A stretch of DNA of 6,129 nucleotides from the NCBI GenBank assembly GCA_013331595.1, contig DUGE01000094.1:1-6129 (forward strand), written 5' to 3'. The notes under the pieces were generated by a model, which saw nothing but the letters and a program-made list of their open reading frames with translations, did not search any database and was not told the origin of the DNA. This DNA is from Microcaldota archaeon (GTDB lineage Archaea > Micrarchaeota > Micrarchaeia > Norongarragalinales > UBA10210). Position 1 is the first letter of the stretch. Each line of letters begins with the position of its first letter. A program made the translations under genes and the position numbers. Positions 1 to 5,852 of the stretch are shown in pieces.

Positions 1-437
1 GGGCTCAGCCCAATGCGCGGGTCTTCCAAGAATTTTGCGGCTATTTGCGAGACGTTCTCGCATGCGACGTGCGCGCCGCCCAATTCCGCGACGCTGTCGT
101 CCCCATAGCCCACGAGGACTCTATCATAGAATTCTTCAGCTTTTTGCGTTGCCACAACCTGGTCTACGCCGCTCGAGGTTTGAAAGCCGACTATTTCCTT
201 GAAGCCCATTTCCGGCTTGAGAATGAATTCATCAAGCAAAACTCGGCGGAGGCTCTTGTCCGTGCGGGAATAGCGCGAGAAAAGCGCGCCTTTGACGACT
301 TCAGGAAGGTTCGTAAGGACGAAAATGCTTTTGTCGAGATTCGTGCAGAAAGGCTGGAGGACCTTGAGCTCATCGTCAGTAAACTCGCCCGCCGGACTTG
401 CGGAATTGCCTGTAGAGCCTTCAACCACTGAACCCAC
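1..437 (-). CDS. ThyX-like FAD-dependent thymidylate synthase family protein, 5' part (partial)
   Basis: The minus strand reads open from the left edge to a stop at 462-464, giving 145 complete codons from a GTG start at 435-437. Recognisable segments are NLPEVVKGALFSRYSR (residues 43-58), then KSLRRVLLDEF (61-71), GYGDDSVAELGGAHVACENVS from about residue 110, and EDPRIGLS at the edge. These match my recall of long (about 500 aa) ThyX-related proteins of archaea and some bacteria. The SRYSR...KSLR stretch corresponds to the ARVSY...KS region of classic ThyX, and GDDSVAELGGAH to its GHxSPxEH segment. ThyX makes dTMP from dUMP with methylene-tetrahydrofolate, NADPH and FAD. The diagnostic RHRxxS motif would lie beyond the edge, so activity cannot be judged. 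No ATG lies in frame; GTG at 426-428 is an alternative start. GTG 437 is preferred because a TATA box lies about 28 nt upstream, implying a leaderless mRNA. Divergent folC fits a folate role. Confidence 0.85.
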   Translation of the reverse strand, partial: MGSVVEGSTGNSASPAGEFTDDELKVLQPFCTNLDKSIFVLTNLPEVVKGALFSRYSRTDKSLRRVLLDEFILKPEMGFKEIVGFQTSSGVDQVVATQKAEEFYDRVLVGYGDDSVAELGGAHVACENVSQIAAKFLEDPRIGLS

Positions 438-461
438 CGTTGCAAAAAATACGAAAGCAAA

Positions 462-469
462 TTATAAAA
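462..469. promoter_or_regulatory. Shared bidirectional TATA box between thyX-like gene and folC
   Basis: TTATAAAA on the plus strand reads TTTTATAA on the minus strand, so it resembles an archaeal TATA box in both directions. Its centre is about 27 nt upstream of the folC ATG (493) and about 28 nt upstream of the GTG (437) of the divergent ThyX-like gene, the usual archaeal TATA-to-start-site distance. Both transcripts would then be leaderless or nearly so, and neither start has a convincing Shine-Dalgarno sequence. A second AT-rich stretch, TTTATATTAA at 475-484, could also serve the minus-strand gene with a leader of about 15 nt. The position is seen in the sequence; the function is inferred. 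Confidence 0.55.
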
Positions 470-492
470 CCACATTTATATTAAACGTTCCT

Positions 493-1725
493 ATGGCTTC
501 CAACTATTCACGGGCAATTTCATTCCTCGAAGCTTTGCCAACGCCGAAATCATGGCGGCTGAAGCGCATGCAAAACCTCGTGAAACAAGCGAGAATTGAA
601 ACCGGTTATTCGTGCACGCAGTTCATCCACGTTACCGGCTCTAACGGAAAGGGAAGCGTTTGCGCCATGCTTTACTCAATCCTCCGCCAGGCGGGCTTCA
701 GTGTGGGCGTTTATACTTCACCCCATCTGGCCGATTGGCGGGAACGGTTTTTGCTTGACGGCAAATTGATTTCCGAAAAAGAATTTACGCGCTTACTGCA
801 AAAAATCAAACCCTACGGTTTGAAATCTAAGGCCAGCCAGTTTGAGATTCTAACTGCCATGGCGTTGGAATGGTTTGCGGGAAAAAAACCGGATTTCGTG
901 GTTTGTGAGGTCGGCTTGGGCGGGAGGCTTGACGCCACGAACGTCGTTAATGCGAAATACGCGGCAATAACCAGCATTTCACTAGAACACACGCGCGAGC
1001 TCGGCAAAACAATCGGAAAAATAGCGTGGGAGAAGAGCAAAATCATCAAGCCCAATGCAATTGTGGTAACTCCCAATGGCGGAGCGGCGTTGAAGGTTAT
1101 TGAAAAGGAATGCAAAGCACAAAACGCAAGTTTAATCCGCGCCTTAAAACCGAACCACATCGTTTGCACGCAGAAAGGGACCACGTTCATCCTCGGCAGC
1201 AAAAAATACAAAACATCACTTTTGGGTTTCCACCAGGCGGAAAACGCTGCCAATGCAATAGCCATTGCAAAGCACATGGGAATTTCAGACAATCACATCA
1301 AACGCGGCCTGCTCAATGCAAAATGGCCTGGCAGGCTGCAGGTTTTCGCGCGAAAACCTTTGGTTGTTTTGGACGGCGCCCATAATCCGGCGGGAATTAA
1401 GGTTTTGGTAAAATCGTTCGCAGAACTTTTTGGAACCCGGCCAATATTGGTGGTGGGAGTGCTTGCGGACAAGGAATGGAAGAAAATGGCTCGCACGCTT
1501 GTTTCACGCTTAAAGCCATCATTGGTAATAGCAACTGAACCTGATTTTGAGCGGAAGCTTAACGCGGAAACCCTTGCAAAAGAGTTTGCAACACTTAAAG
1601 CGAAAGTTGCAGTCGAACGGAACGTCAAAAGCGCAGTTCAGCTGGCGATGGAAAAGTCCCTTGAAACGAAAAAGCCCGTGCTCGTTACTGGTTCGCTCTA
1701 CGTTGTCGGGGAAGCATTAGCTTAG
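493..1725 (+). CDS. folC: FolC-type dihydrofolate/folylpolyglutamate synthase
   Basis: This Mur-ligase-like cytosolic enzyme joins glutamate to dihydropteroate and/or extends the polyglutamate tail of folates, using ATP. The 410-aa product has the usual family length. Landmarks in order: P-loop VTGSNGKGS (47-55), TSPHL folate-site segment (75-79), EVGLGGRLDATN (139-150), an HT...GKTIGKIAWEKSKIIK region (166-186) with the lysine position that is carbamylated in homologues, GFHQAENAANA (245-255), WPGRLQ (278-283), DGAHNP (294-299) and the closing GSLYVVGEA (400-408). The frame is open upstream to 292, but that extension overlaps the divergent ThyX-like gene and looks non-coding. ATG 493 gives a normal N-terminus and sits about 27 nt from a TATA box. 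Whether it has DHFS, FPGS or both activities cannot be told from sequence. The stop codon overlaps that of the convergent protease gene. Confidence 0.95.
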   Translation: MASNYSRAISFLEALPTPKSWRLKRMQNLVKQARIETGYSCTQFIHVTGSNGKGSVCAMLYSILRQAGFSVGVYTSPHLADWRERFLLDGKLISEKEFTRLLQKIKPYGLKSKASQFEILTAMALEWFAGKKPDFVVCEVGLGGRLDATNVVNAKYAAITSISLEHTRELGKTIGKIAWEKSKIIKPNAIVVTPNGGAALKVIEKECKAQNASLIRALKPNHIVCTQKGTTFILGSKKYKTSLLGFHQAENAANAIAIAKHMGISDNHIKRGLLNAKWPGRLQVFARKPLVVLDGAHNPAGIKVLVKSFAELFGTRPILVVGVLADKEWKKMARTLVSRLKPSLVIATEPDFERKLNAETLAKEFATLKAKVAVERNVKSAVQLAMEKSLETKKPVLVTGSLYVVGEALA

Positions 1726-3680
1726 CGCTTCTTTTTCTTGCGCGCAACCGAACGCACTTCGTCCGCATCCTTTTCTTTTATTTGCTTGAAGTAGCGCTCG
1801 TGCAGGATTTCCCAGTTGCGCTCGCTAATCTTGCCCCGCATCAAAAGCTCGTCAATCTTCTCTATCCGCTCTACGGGGCTCAACGGCGCGCCGTTGCGCC
1901 TGAACGCATGCGCACGGTGGACGAGGAAAACCAAAAGCAATATGCCTATTGCGATGAGCGCGCCTGAAACGAGGTTCAAGACCTGGGAATCGTTTGCAGT
2001 CACTTTCGTTTGCACCGTGAAAATTCCGTCCTGGCTTCCGCTTGAAGCTGGAATTTCATCCACGCTTTCAGGCAGGGGAATGTCTTCAGCAGAAGCTTGG
2101 TTTAGCAAAAGCCCCTTGAGGAAAGGCATTTGCTGGCGCAGCACTTCGCTCAACTCCTGCAGTTTTATGGCGTTGACCAAGTAAACAAAGTCCGTCGAGC
2201 GGTTGTGCTCGGCAAGGCTGTAGAGCGAGTGGGCGAAGTAATACTGCGCCCAGATGGAAGAGTTGTAGCGGGAGAGGTCTGAAGTGGAATTCCTCAAGCC
2301 GAGGTTGAAGTCAGGGCCTATCTTGTTTGAAATCTTGTCCCCGGCATTGGCCAGCGCAAGGGCGAAGAGCGCGTCGAAGGCCGAGGTTGAAAAATCGCCG
2401 TTCTTGAATGCGGCAAGGGCGCCGGAATAGTGCTGCTCTATTTCAGAATCCAAAACGTAATCCTGCGATTCGTTGAGCGAGTCAATCAGCTTCTTTGCGT
2501 AATCGCGCACGGCGTTTTCGCTGACTGCAGTTGAACCCTGCTCCCGCAATGCAACGTCATTCATCCTTTTTGCAGCGTCAAACCAGCTTTTTGCAGCCGC
2601 ATATTCCGAGTAAAGAATTTCCACGTCAACAAGGCCTACCGATTGCTTTATGCCTTTTACCTTATTCAGGCCCCAGTAATAGCGGAGTTTTGCTGCAATG
2701 GCCCACTCAATGTTTTCTATCGACTCGTTTGCGAAAACAATGGTTTTCGCGTCGTTCTCCAAAAGCTGGGCCATGCGCATGAAGTCTATTTGCGCAGTGC
2801 CTTCGAGCTTGAAAGAGTCGACCGAAAGCTTGGTGACGAAAATGTCGTTTGCCGCAGTGTAGTAATAGCCCTGGTCAAGGTAGTACCTGCTTTGGTTCAA
2901 CGTTTCCATTATGCTCTCTCGCAAAAAACTGCTGCTGTTCGAGGAAGCGAGATCAGCATGCATCTTTTCAAGCGAAGCAAGGTCTTCCAATGAAATTTGC
3001 TTTAGGGGATTCAAAACCGAGGGAGGGAATATTTTTTGCAGCACAAGCGGCTCTTCGGAAAAAGCCTTACTTTCAACAACCGTGCCTTCTGGCGTGTAGG
3101 CATGGCGGATGACGTCCTTCAGGCTCTGCACTTCCACGACTTGCACATTGAACTGCTTGGCAACCTCGGCAATGTTCCGCCCCTGGTATTTAGTCTGCCC
3201 CCGGGGAATCAAAAACAGCTTTACGCCAGTATTGCGCAGGGAAAGCACCTTGTCCAAAATCCCGCCAACCCCGCCAACGCTCCCGTCGCGCTCTATTGTT
3301 CCTGTGACGGCCATGTCGCCGCGCGGCTTTTTGTGCGTGAACTCGCTGTAAGCCAAGAGTGCCAGCGCCGCGCCGCCTGAAGGGCCATCAACAACCTGCG
3401 TCCTTGCAACTATCTTGAAAAGAACGTTGTACGACTGCAATTCAACCCCAGCCTCGCGGGCGGCCACCTGCGCCGCAATGCGGGCGGATTCCTGGGTGTC
3501 AACGGAAATGTACGGCTCTATGTCTATGAAGACTCCGCCAGTGCCCTGCACAACATCGGCTTCCATTTGCGTGAGCACGCCCTTGCCCGCCGTATCAACG
3601 GCAGGAACTTGCAGCGTGGTTTGAGCAAAGCAAAAAGCAGATAGAAAAAGCGTTAAAACCAGAAAATTTGTTTTCAGCAT
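1722..3680 (-). CDS. Secreted, membrane-anchored Lon-like serine protease without AAA domain (COG1750 type)
   Basis: The 652-aa protein starts with a signal peptide (K3, hydrophobic 5-16, likely cleavage after CFA at 19). Residues about 22-195 form a Lon/S16 proteolytic domain: DGPSGG (98-103) holds the nucleophile Ser101, and Lys144 in GGILDKVLSL is the general base. The 43-residue spacing equals that of the E. coli Lon Ser/Lys dyad. TGTIERDGSVGGVGG (126-140) is the typical connecting segment. No AAA+ ATPase or Walker motif is present, so action is ATP-independent, outside the cytoplasm. Residues about 225-525 are helix-rich and unrecognised. One membrane helix (about 568-587) is followed by a cytoplasmic tail with a SHOCT-like segment (about 603-632) ending in KKKKR. 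This matches my recall of archaeal COG1750 proteases; substrates are unknown. The ATG at 3680 is chosen because it begins the signal peptide; only a weak GTGG lies upstream. Confidence 0.88.
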   Translation of the reverse strand: MLKTNFLVLTLFLSAFCFAQTTLQVPAVDTAGKGVLTQMEADVVQGTGGVFIDIEPYISVDTQESARIAAQVAAREAGVELQSYNVLFKIVARTQVVDGPSGGAALALLAYSEFTHKKPRGDMAVTGTIERDGSVGGVGGILDKVLSLRNTGVKLFLIPRGQTKYQGRNIAEVAKQFNVQVVEVQSLKDVIRHAYTPEGTVVESKAFSEEPLVLQKIFPPSVLNPLKQISLEDLASLEKMHADLASSNSSSFLRESIMETLNQSRYYLDQGYYYTAANDIFVTKLSVDSFKLEGTAQIDFMRMAQLLENDAKTIVFANESIENIEWAIAAKLRYYWGLNKVKGIKQSVGLVDVEILYSEYAAAKSWFDAAKRMNDVALREQGSTAVSENAVRDYAKKLIDSLNESQDYVLDSEIEQHYSGALAAFKNGDFSTSAFDALFALALANAGDKISNKIGPDFNLGLRNSTSDLSRYNSSIWAQYYFAHSLYSLAEHNRSTDFVYLVNAIKLQELSEVLRQQMPFLKGLLLNQASAEDIPLPESVDEIPASSGSQDGIFTVQTKVTANDSQVLNLVSGALIAIGILLLVFLVHRAHAFRRNGAPLSPVERIEKIDELLMRGKISERNWEILHERYFKQIKEKDADEVRSVARKKKKR

Positions 3681-3737
3681 TCAAAACCACGCCATTTCCA
3701 GCATCAACGCTTTCGGTAAAAATCCCAAGCGGATAGT

Positions 3738-3747
3738 GATTAAAAGC
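3738..3747 (-). promoter_or_regulatory. Candidate TATA box for the Lon-like protease gene
   Basis: On the minus strand this reads GCTTTTAATC, an AT-rich box whose expected start site, about 27 nt downstream, falls near 3715 and leaves a leader of about 35 nt before the ATG at 3680. A second candidate, ATATTTTAAT at 3755-3764, would give a leader of about 53 nt. The two cannot be separated by sequence alone. Confidence 0.3.
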
Positions 3748-3784
3748 CTCGGCATTAAAATATTGATTTGTTACAGCAGCAGCC

Positions 3785-3792
3785 TTTTTAAG
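3785..3792 (+). promoter_or_regulatory. Candidate TATA box for the HD-GYP-like gene
   Basis: TTTTTAAG lies about 27 nt upstream of a predicted start site near 3815, giving a leader of about 24 nt that would include the GGGG Shine-Dalgarno-like tract at 3827-3830. Unlike the folC/thyX promoter, this arrangement implies a leadered message. It is inferred from spacing and AT content only. Confidence 0.3.
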
Positions 3793-3826
3793 AAATATCC
3801 TGCAGAATAGCTTTTAGTTAATCTTT

Positions 3827-3830
3827 GGGG
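3827..3830 (+). promoter_or_regulatory. Ribosome binding site deciding the GTG start of the HD-GYP-like gene
   Basis: GGGG followed by CGGA lies 8 nt before the GTG at 3839, a normal spacing. It also lies 4 nt before an out-of-frame ATG at 3835 that opens an 11-codon frame ending at TAA 3868-3870. The long reading frame has no in-frame ATG near its beginning, so GTG 3839 is the best start; GTG at 3917 is a later alternative. Confidence 0.45.
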
Positions 3831-3838
3831 CGGAATGC

Positions 3839-4861
3839 GTGCAGAAAAAACTGGTCCGGGCAGGCGTTAAAGACCGCAAGGTCCTGGCGAAAATTTTCGA
3901 CCGGCGGTCAAGAAACGTGGTTAGGCTCAACGCGAAAAGATTCCTTCCGGAAAGCCTAGTGAAAAAAGCTGAGAGGGTTGAAGGCCACGAGTCCCTCTCC
4001 CTGGAAGGAAAACTTGAAAAAACCCATGAAAACCATTCGACAGACGTAGCGATTTTAGCAAAAAAAATTGCCGAAATCCAATCTCAACTATATAGGTCGT
4101 TTGATTTCCGCAATGGGGGATTGAAAATAAAGGCCAAAACAAGCCTTCGGAAATTGGGTTTTTCCCGAGCGGAAATCAAAGAATTAGAGGGCGAACTTAG
4201 AAGCCACACCCTGGTCCATGAAAGAAAAACAGGCAGTGACAATGGGGAGAAAATTGAACTTGCAAAACCAATTCCCGCAGTGACAATGGACGGTGAAAGA
4301 GTAAACGAAATTTTATCGTGGTGGGAAAGAGATAGTTTCGCCATCCCGGAGCACGCTGGCTATTTGCACGACGTGGGAAAAGCCCGCAGGGGAATCATTG
4401 AATTAGTACACGGAAGGCCTTTTTCTCTTGGGGACAGGCAATTGATGGGAATGCATGAAGAAGCGAGCGAAAAAGATATTTTGAAAGAATTTAAGGAGCC
4501 GGACAGGCTTAGAAAACTGTTTGCCTTTGCAGCCAGGCACCATACCTTTACGGCCACTTTGGCAAAACACCGCAAGTTTGTCTCCCTGGTGCAAAAAAAC
4601 GGCAGAATTCGGGAAGGACTGCACGAGCAGGCATTCCTAGCAAGGCTAATCCACGACGCCGATTCTTTTGTTGCGATAACCCAACGCAGGGGCACGTACA
4701 TGCCGGACATGTCTTTAAGGCAAGTTTTGGGCGAAGTCATTTCTCCATTGAGGAATGACTACCAGCCAATAAGCCCCTTGAACAAGTTTGCGCTGTTAAC
4801 ATTAGTAAGAATGGCAAACACGAGCACGAGCCAGCTGAGCTATAGTGGAAAAGCAAGGTAA
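3839..4861 (+). CDS. Divergent HD-GYP-like metal-dependent phosphohydrolase domain protein
   Basis: The 340-aa protein is soluble and basic at the N-terminus. HD-family landmarks in order: NHSTDVAILAKKIA (65-78), resembling the HxxRVxxLAxxIA helix that opens HD-GYP domains; AGYLHDVGK (173-181) with the HD pair His177-Asp178; GRPFSLGDRQLMGMHEEAS (192-210), aligning with KPGxLTxEExxxMxxH and placing a ligand at His206; ARHH (232-235); and IHDADSFVAITQRRGTYMP (271-289), aligning with ADxFDALTSxRPYR. Family members hydrolyse phosphoester bonds, and true HD-GYP enzymes cleave cyclic di-GMP. Here the GYP signature after HH is replaced by TFTATLAKHRKF, and about 110 residues separate the opening His helix from the HD pair instead of roughly 30. 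The substrate is therefore unknown. Residues 1-60 match nothing I recognise. Both flanking genes are on the opposite strand, so it is probably monocistronic. The family call is fairly sure; catalytic status is not. Confidence 0.7.
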   Translation: MQKKLVRAGVKDRKVLAKIFDRRSRNVVRLNAKRFLPESLVKKAERVEGHESLSLEGKLEKTHENHSTDVAILAKKIAEIQSQLYRSFDFRNGGLKIKAKTSLRKLGFSRAEIKELEGELRSHTLVHERKTGSDNGEKIELAKPIPAVTMDGERVNEILSWWERDSFAIPEHAGYLHDVGKARRGIIELVHGRPFSLGDRQLMGMHEEASEKDILKEFKEPDRLRKLFAFAARHHTFTATLAKHRKFVSLVQKNGRIREGLHEQAFLARLIHDADSFVAITQRRGTYMPDMSLRQVLGEVISPLRNDYQPISPLNKFALLTLVRMANTSTSQLSYSGKAR

Positions 4862-4917
4862 TGGAACTTTCGTGCTTTTCCGCTGGTCGCAAAAAACCCA
4901 GTAAAGGTTCCAAAACA

Positions 4918-4926
4918 TTAATTTTT
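4918..4926 (+). terminator. Candidate T-tract terminator for the HD-GYP-like gene
   Basis: TTAATTTTT lies about 57 nt after the stop codon of the HD-GYP-like gene, in the gap between convergent genes. Archaeal RNA polymerase commonly terminates at T-rich tracts without a strong hairpin, and none is evident here. The rest of 4862-4982 shows no coding signal. Confidence 0.3.
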
Positions 4927-4971
4927 GCGGTAAAATTGCCTGAACGCTGCCGTGGGCAAGTTTGCACAGCT

Positions 4972-4982
4972 GGAAAAAGAAA
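4972..4982 (-). terminator. Candidate T-tract terminator for the small gene and upstream dedA
   Basis: On the minus strand TTTCTTTTTCC follows directly after the TGA stop at 4983-4985. A further minus-strand T6 tract lies at 4891-4896. Both fit archaeal oligo-T termination of the dedA-small gene unit. Confidence 0.35.
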
Positions 4983-5273
4983 TCATTTACCCAGGGTTTT
5001 CTTGAACGCCCTGAACTCGTTCTCGTTCATGAAAAACTCGAAAGTGTTCTTGCTGCCCGTCATGTCGTAATACTGCAGCTCGACTTTCACTTTGCCGAGC
5101 GCGGCCTTTTCAACGTCCTCAACCGCGGAAACCATGTTGCGGGCGATTTTCTTGCCGAAAGCAAAAAGATGCCCAGCATCGACTTCAATCTTGCCCACGC
5201 CGTCGTTAGTGGTAAAAGTGAAACTCCACTTGCCCTGCTTTTGTTCAGCCATTTCAACCGATGAAATAACCAT
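4983..5273 (-). CDS. Small hypothetical protein (96 aa)
   Basis: I do not recognise this protein. It is soluble and charged, with no signal peptide, membrane helix or cysteine. The pattern KWSFTFTT, GKIEVD, HLFAFGKKIA, then KVKVELQYYD, NTFEFFM and a final helix ENEFRAFKKTLGK suggests several beta strands followed by a C-terminal helix, loosely like a small PH-like or beta-barrel fold; that is a guess. The ATG at 5271-5273 gives 96 aa. A second ATG at 5250-5252 gives 89 aa (MAEQKQGKW) and may be the true start, since an AT-rich TTTTTAA box at about 5281-5287 would place a start site near 5258. It follows dedA on the same strand with a gap of 48 nt, so cotranscription is plausible. Its codon use and composition look coding, and no better frame covers the region. 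Confidence 0.7.
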   Translation of the reverse strand: MVISSVEMAEQKQGKWSFTFTTNDGVGKIEVDAGHLFAFGKKIARNMVSAVEDVEKAALGKVKVELQYYDMTGSKNTFEFFMNENEFRAFKKTLGK

Positions 5274-5321
5274 GCCGGCATTAAAAACAGTATGCAGCGA
5301 AAACGGCCGGAATGCAAAAGC

Positions 5322-5801
5322 CTAAAACCCCAAAATGCCGAACAGCGCCTGGCCGAACCACAATATGGCAAGTGTTTTTATCGCCCTTCCTGCCACGATA
5401 ACAACCAGAAAATGCTTCCAATCCATGGCCAGGGTTCCTGCAACTATTGGGATGAGGTCTCCGACAAACGGAATCCAAGGGCTTAGCAAGAGCACGGGCC
5501 AGCCCCATTTCTTGAACCACTTTTCCGCCTGCTTTTCGTGCTTGGGGTCCCGCTGGACTAGGAAAGTGTGGATGCCTTTCAAGCCCACGGCGTAATTGAT
5601 GAACGCGGAGAGAGTGGAGGCTACGATGGCAATAAGGAAAATTTGCTCTAGGGGCCAGACTTTCAACGCCAAAACAAGTATTGGCTCTGAGGGGAAAGGC
5701 AGGAGCGAAGCCGACAGGAACAGCACGATAAACAGGCCGGCCAGGCCGTAATTCTGCAGGAGCATTACGCCAGTGGCTAAATCCAAAACCATGCTTTGCA
5801 T
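5322..5801 (-). CDS. YqaA-type DedA/SNARE-associated (VTT) family membrane protein
   Basis: The 159-aa integral membrane protein has hydrophobic segments at about 18-35, 52-72, 102-122 and 130-152, some probably re-entrant. Diagnostic stretches are FLSASLLPFPSEPILV (28-43, with the conserved Glu39), FINYAVG (67-73), and EKWFKKWG...LLLSPWIPFVGDLIPIVAG (93-122), then GRAIK (138-142). By recall this matches E. coli YqaA (FLSATLLPGNSE, LLLSWMPVVGD, GKALRY) better than classical DedA, whose RxxPxxR arginine is absent. DedA relatives are linked to lipid scrambling or flipping and proton-dependent membrane homeostasis; the role here is unproven. The frame stays open to 6074, but that part lies antisense to the zinc-ribbon gene and looks non-coding. 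ATG 5801 is used; ATG 5792 (156 aa) is about 27 nt from a TATA-like box and may be the leaderless start. Confidence 0.88.
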   Translation of the reverse strand: MQSMVLDLATGVMLLQNYGLAGLFIVLFLSASLLPFPSEPILVLALKVWPLEQIFLIAIVASTLSAFINYAVGLKGIHTFLVQRDPKHEKQAEKWFKKWGWPVLLLSPWIPFVGDLIPIVAGTLAMDWKHFLVVIVAGRAIKTLAILWFGQALFGILGF

Positions 5802-5814
5802 AACCAAGCCAAGC

Positions 5815-5824
5815 TTAAAATTAA
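5815..5824. promoter_or_regulatory. Shared AT-rich TATA-like box between dedA and the zinc-ribbon gene
   Basis: TTAAAATTAA is the only strong AT-rich box in the 51-nt divergent gap. Its centre is about 27 nt from the dedA ATG at 5792, suggesting leaderless transcription on the minus strand. On the plus strand a start site would fall near 5847, just before the ATG at 5853. A plus-strand transcript using the Shine-Dalgarno at 5843-5847 would need to start a few bases earlier. Function is inferred from position. Confidence 0.4.
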
Positions 5825-5842
5825 TGGTGTTTGATAAAGTAA

Positions 5843-5847
5843 GGTGG
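5843..5847 (+). promoter_or_regulatory. Shine-Dalgarno sequence setting the start of the YgiT-type gene
   Basis: GGTGG matches the archaeal consensus (GGTGA-like) and stands 5 nt before ATG 5853. It therefore favours that ATG over the GTG at 5844, which lies within the site itself. Confidence 0.55.
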
Positions 5848-5852
5848 TTCAA

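Noticed and set aside
45..431. Plus-strand open frame of 128 codons
   Set aside because: It lies antisense to the ThyX-like gene, whose minus-strand translation carries clear family motifs; the plus-strand translation shows no recognisable domain.
292..492. N-terminal extension of folC by 67 codons
   Set aside because: It overlaps the divergent ThyX-like gene and the TATA region, has a low-complexity non-family sequence, and ATG 493 already yields a normal-length FolC.
1816..3624. Several plus-strand frames of 60-120 codons
   Set aside because: All lie antisense within the Lon-like protease gene and overlap one another in different frames; none has a motif or a plausible ribosome binding site.
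4955..4964. Possible small hairpin GCAA-GT-TTGC before the small gene
   Set aside because: A 4-bp stem with a 2-base loop is not stable and is not followed by a T-tract in the useful orientation.
4861..5070. Plus-strand frame starting at the HD gene stop (TAATGG overlap)
   Set aside because: The overlap suggests translational coupling, but most of the frame is antisense to the better-supported small gene at 4983-5273 and shows no domain or conserved pattern.
5844..5846. GTG as start of the zinc-ribbon gene
   Set aside because: This GTG is inside the GGTGG ribosome binding site that serves ATG 5853, and family members begin at the MKCPxCG sequence.
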